Source of the DNA: Fulvia fulva
Taxonomy: Eukaryota > Ascomycota > Dothideomycetes > Mycosphaerellales > Mycosphaerellaceae
DNA length: 64,000 bases
NCBI RefSeq assembly: GCF_020509005.1
Contig: NC_063012.1
Span: forward strand, 10,788,001 to 10,852,000
Direction of reading: 5' to 3'
The notes beneath the pieces were generated by a model. It saw only the letters and a list, made by a program, of their open reading frames with translations. It was not told the DNA's origin and searched no databases. Of this stretch, positions 61,501 to 64,000 are shown piece by piece. Within the stretch, counting starts at the first letter, position 1, and every line of letters begins with the position of its first letter. A program made the position numbers and the translations under genes.

Positions 61501-62690
61501 TCATGTCCCTCGTGCCCTCGCTTCATCATGCAGCCTCCTGATCTCCTCAAAGATAGGCCGTATCGCTCCTTTCCTAAACTCCAACGAAACGGAATCATGA
61601 TTCGTCTCAGGCCACACTCTGCTCCGCACATCCACAACCTCAGCAACACCATCCTGATTCCAGCACTTCTCAAAGTACTTCCTCCCACCCTCGCCTATCA
61701 TCACATCCGACGCCGCAAAATGTAGCCTCACGCGAAGTTTTCCCTCAGAACGTCGTGCTCGCTCATCCAAGCACAGCTGCTCGATGAACTTCATGTAATC
61801 CTCACAAGCACCCCAACCGCCAACTTTCTTCCCACACAGGAGAGCCTCGTCGTTTGCGTCGGACATACCTTCTGTAAAAACGTACTTTCCCTGTAAAGTA
61901 TCAATCTGGTCCTCTACTGCTTTGCTCACGCCGTACTTTTCTTGCGCGGCTGCCTCGCTGTCGTTGATGGTGCCAGTCTGCTCGGAGAATAATCCAGAGA
62001 CGGAAGATATGACACCTCCTGACCACCCTGATACTGGCATGATGCTCTGGTTGACGAATTTGCTGAGTCCGCTCCAGTATGAGAAGGCTCCGGTTGGCAA
62101 GTTGGCGATGATTTTCGTAAGGGCTACGTTTGAGTGGTCGTTGTGGACCCAAGGGGCTAGGAAGGCGGCGTAGGGGACTTTTGGGTCCAAGATGTGTCGA
62201 AGTCGCGAGAGCATGTTGAGTGAATCTAAAGTGCCAGCACTATGCGAGAGGAGTGAGACGTGCTTAACGCCTAATCGTGCCAGTATGGCAGGTACTGCTT
62301 CAAGCCAGACATCGATGCGCTGCTCGATATTCACCGGAGTGGCACCTCCTAGTCCCGGACTGAACGTTGTCAGTACTAGTATTACGGGATCAAGAGGTTA
62401 AGGTACCGATCAACACATATCACCCTGACCCCAATCTCGCCCGCCAGCTTGTTGAAGGTAAGAGCTGAATAGCGAGTGTCGAACATTGGTCCAGCGAACA
62501 ATACAGCAGGTAGGCTTTCATCCTCGAAGTTTGCCGTGGTTGGGAATGTAAGTCGTAGTCGTTCGTGCTTGTTGTTTGCAGGTAGCCATAACGATTGGTG
62601 GTAGTGTCGAGGAGCGAAGAAGCGTACGGCTTCAGAAGTGATGGATGTCGGTGACTGTTCCGTACTTGGGGCCGAAATAGTCTCGGGCAT
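61501..62690 (-). CDS. alpha/beta hydrolase
   Basis: Exons 62690-62407 and 62359-61501 over a 47-nt intron (GTACCT...CTGAC...TTCAG) give 380 aa. The join restores VICVDRPGLGGATPVNIEQR, the strand-loop of this fold. The nucleophile elbow is HVSLLSHSAGTLDSL (SHSAG for GxSxG). A likely acid is in HFAASDVMIGEGG and a His in ETNHDSVS near the C terminus. It is a lipase/esterase-like member similar to uncharacterised fungal serine hydrolases, with a lid region of about 90 residues (SYWSGLSKFVNQSIMPVSGW...). The frame is open upstream; an ATG at 62759 would add a hydrophobic stretch, possibly a leader. Its substrate is unknown. It diverges from RPB3. Confidence 0.8.
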
Positions 62691-63187
62691 GACTGTTGTG
62701 AGTGATACTGTAGAGAATAGAAGGGAAAGACGTGATGTGAAAGGGCAGAGTACTACCATGGATCTTCTCGAGCTGAAAGAAACGGAGGGACTTCCGATAT
62801 GCTTCATCGGAGGGATGCTTCGCGCGCCAATGAATTCTCTCTCACATTGCTCCAGTTGGTGATCGGCAGAAGCGTGTCTGTGGCATAGTATGAGCCAGCG
62901 CGACATGTGAAGGTTGAGGTTGGTGAATAGAGCGAAGATGCTTTGTTGGGTGGAGGTATAGGAATGCTTGAACACCGTGAGACGGGAAGAGCCGAACAAC
63001 GCGAGGCACGAGACATGAGCTTCACCATTGTTCGACGCCAAAACAACTTCTCCACGACCTCTTCAGACGCTGCCTATCTCATCACCGCCGTCGCCGAATC
63101 TGCTAGAGTCACTTAAGATCGCCGTACCGCCACATATCCACGCACACCTCTACCTACAGACCAGCGCACAATCGCGAGAGAACAAAG
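62691..63187. promoter_or_regulatory. divergent promoter of hydrolase and RPB3
   Basis: 497-nt spacer. A leader rich in C and A (CCACATATCCACGCACACCTCTACC at 63129-63153) precedes RPB3. No known operator recognised. Confidence 0.5.
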
Positions 63188-64000
63188 ATGGATCCGTACG
63201 ATGCATACGGCGGTATGGACACCGAGGAGTCTGGGCCAAAGGTGACAATACGGAATGTAAGATGAGTGACAGCAGGATCAAGTACGCGCATCTCACTGAC
63301 TTGCTCAGGCCGATGCGACGACAATCAAGTTCAACCTCTCCAACACCAGTCTCGCCTTCGCCAACTCCGTACGGCGCGTGATGCTCGCCGAGATACCCAC
63401 AATCGCCATCGACCTCGTCGAAATCGAGAACAACACCTCCGTCCTCGCCGATGAGTTCCTCGCCCACAGATTAGGCCTCGTACCCCTCAGCACAAAAGGC
63501 GTAGACGACATGGTGGATTTCCGCGACTGCACATGCGACGACTACTGCGACAACTGCAGCGTAGTCCTGCGTCTGAACGTAGCCAACCGAAACAGCGACC
63601 AGAACCTCAAAGTCTTCGCGCGGGACCTCTTCGTGGAATCGCAAGCAGGCTACGGCGGTCGCGCGAATGGCGCAAACGGCAGCTCATCAGACGACCTCCC
63701 ACCTCGAGGATCACCAATCCTCAGCGATCAAGCTCAGAAAGGGCCCCTAATATGTCAACTCCGAAAAGGCCAGGAGCTCAAAGTAAAATGCGTAGCAAAG
63801 AAAGGCATCGCAAAAGAGCACGCGAAATGGGCCCCCACAGCAGCGATAGGATTCGAATACGACCCCTGGAACAAGCTACGGCATACGACGCTATGGTACG
63901 AGACGGACGCGAAAGCAGAGTGGCCAGAACCCGAGAAGAACGGACAGTGGGAGGAGAAGCCTGCAGAGGGTGAGCCATTCAACTACCAAGCAGAGCCAAA
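63188..64000 (+). CDS. RPB3: RNA polymerase II subunit RPB3, partial at right edge
   Basis: Exon 1 is 63188-63256; exon 2 starts at 63309 after a 52-nt phase-0 intron (GTAAGA...CTGAC...CTCAG) and runs off the window. The visible part is 253 aa. The RpoA-like fold is clear: [65 protein letters not shown]. The zinc site CTCDDYCDNC follows, then CVAKKGIAKEHAKWAPTAAIGFEYDPWNKLRHT, typical of RPB3 rather than RPC40. RPB3 pairs with RPB11 to start assembly of Pol II. An insertion of about 25 residues (YGGRANGANGSSSDDLPPRG) in the dimerisation domain is usual for filamentous fungi. The missing 3' end lies to the right. Confidence 0.93.

Noticed and set aside
1..64000. tRNA, 5S rRNA or other structured RNA genes
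   Set aside because: I looked for T-loop and 5S start motifs by eye and found none; a covariance-model scan was not possible, so absence is not proven.

Overview
The window looks like nuclear DNA of a filamentous ascomycete (Pezizomycotina), most likely a Dothideomycete. Genes are compact and mostly carry introns of about 45-110 nt with GT..AG ends and CTAAC/CTGAC branch points. Intergenic spaces are about 0.3-2.4 kb. The content is fungal: cystathionine gamma-lyase, a KMT6/EZH2-type methyltransferase, a GH3 beta-xylosidase, glutaminase A, phytase, RPB3, Nnf1 and an NDUFS5-like complex I subunit. I saw no bacterial, viral or plasmid features, no CRISPR and no tRNA or rRNA gene. The species is not identifiable by eye.

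Layout. 0.1-4.6 kb: a type II membrane GT31-like glycosyltransferase and cystathionine gamma-lyase. 5.1-15.6 kb is an accessory island. It holds a divergent pair of related unknown genes, a short RidA-family gene, a decayed GT31 pseudogene, two unknown multi-exon genes and a triple H-type lectin protein. Several of these carry frame breaks or in-frame stops. 16-24.2 kb: a DUF1772 membrane protein, a very large H3K27 methyltransferase, an AT-rich relic, a cytochrome b5-domain protein and a small mitochondrial protein. 24.7-30.3 kb: a hexose/pentose-type transporter (frameshifted near its 3' end) divergent from a secreted beta-xylosidase, which fits plant-cell-wall sugar use. 30.5-43.5 kb is housekeeping: an alpha/beta hydrolase, a cytochrome b561-domain protein, kinetochore Nnf1, a DCAF7-like WD40 protein, pantetheine-phosphate adenylyltransferase and an F-box-like protein.

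45-46.2 kb: a putative regulator. 46.2-48.7 kb is gene-poor, with a tandem GATA site and an imperfect inverted repeat. 48.7-53.5 kb: secreted glutaminase A and a DAL5-type anion transporter, with a 3'-truncated 2-oxoglutarate oxygenase lying tail-to-tail with the transporter. 54.4-64 kb: a RAD51-like protein with a degenerate P-loop, a twin-CX9C complex I subunit on three short exons, a second F-box-like gene, an eight-exon serine beta-lactamase-like hydrolase, a membrane-anchored phytase, an alpha/beta hydrolase, and RPB3 running off the right edge.

Exon joins below were worked out by hand from splice signals and reading-frame continuity. They are inferences until checked against RNA. No similarity search could be run, so family calls rest on recognised motifs.
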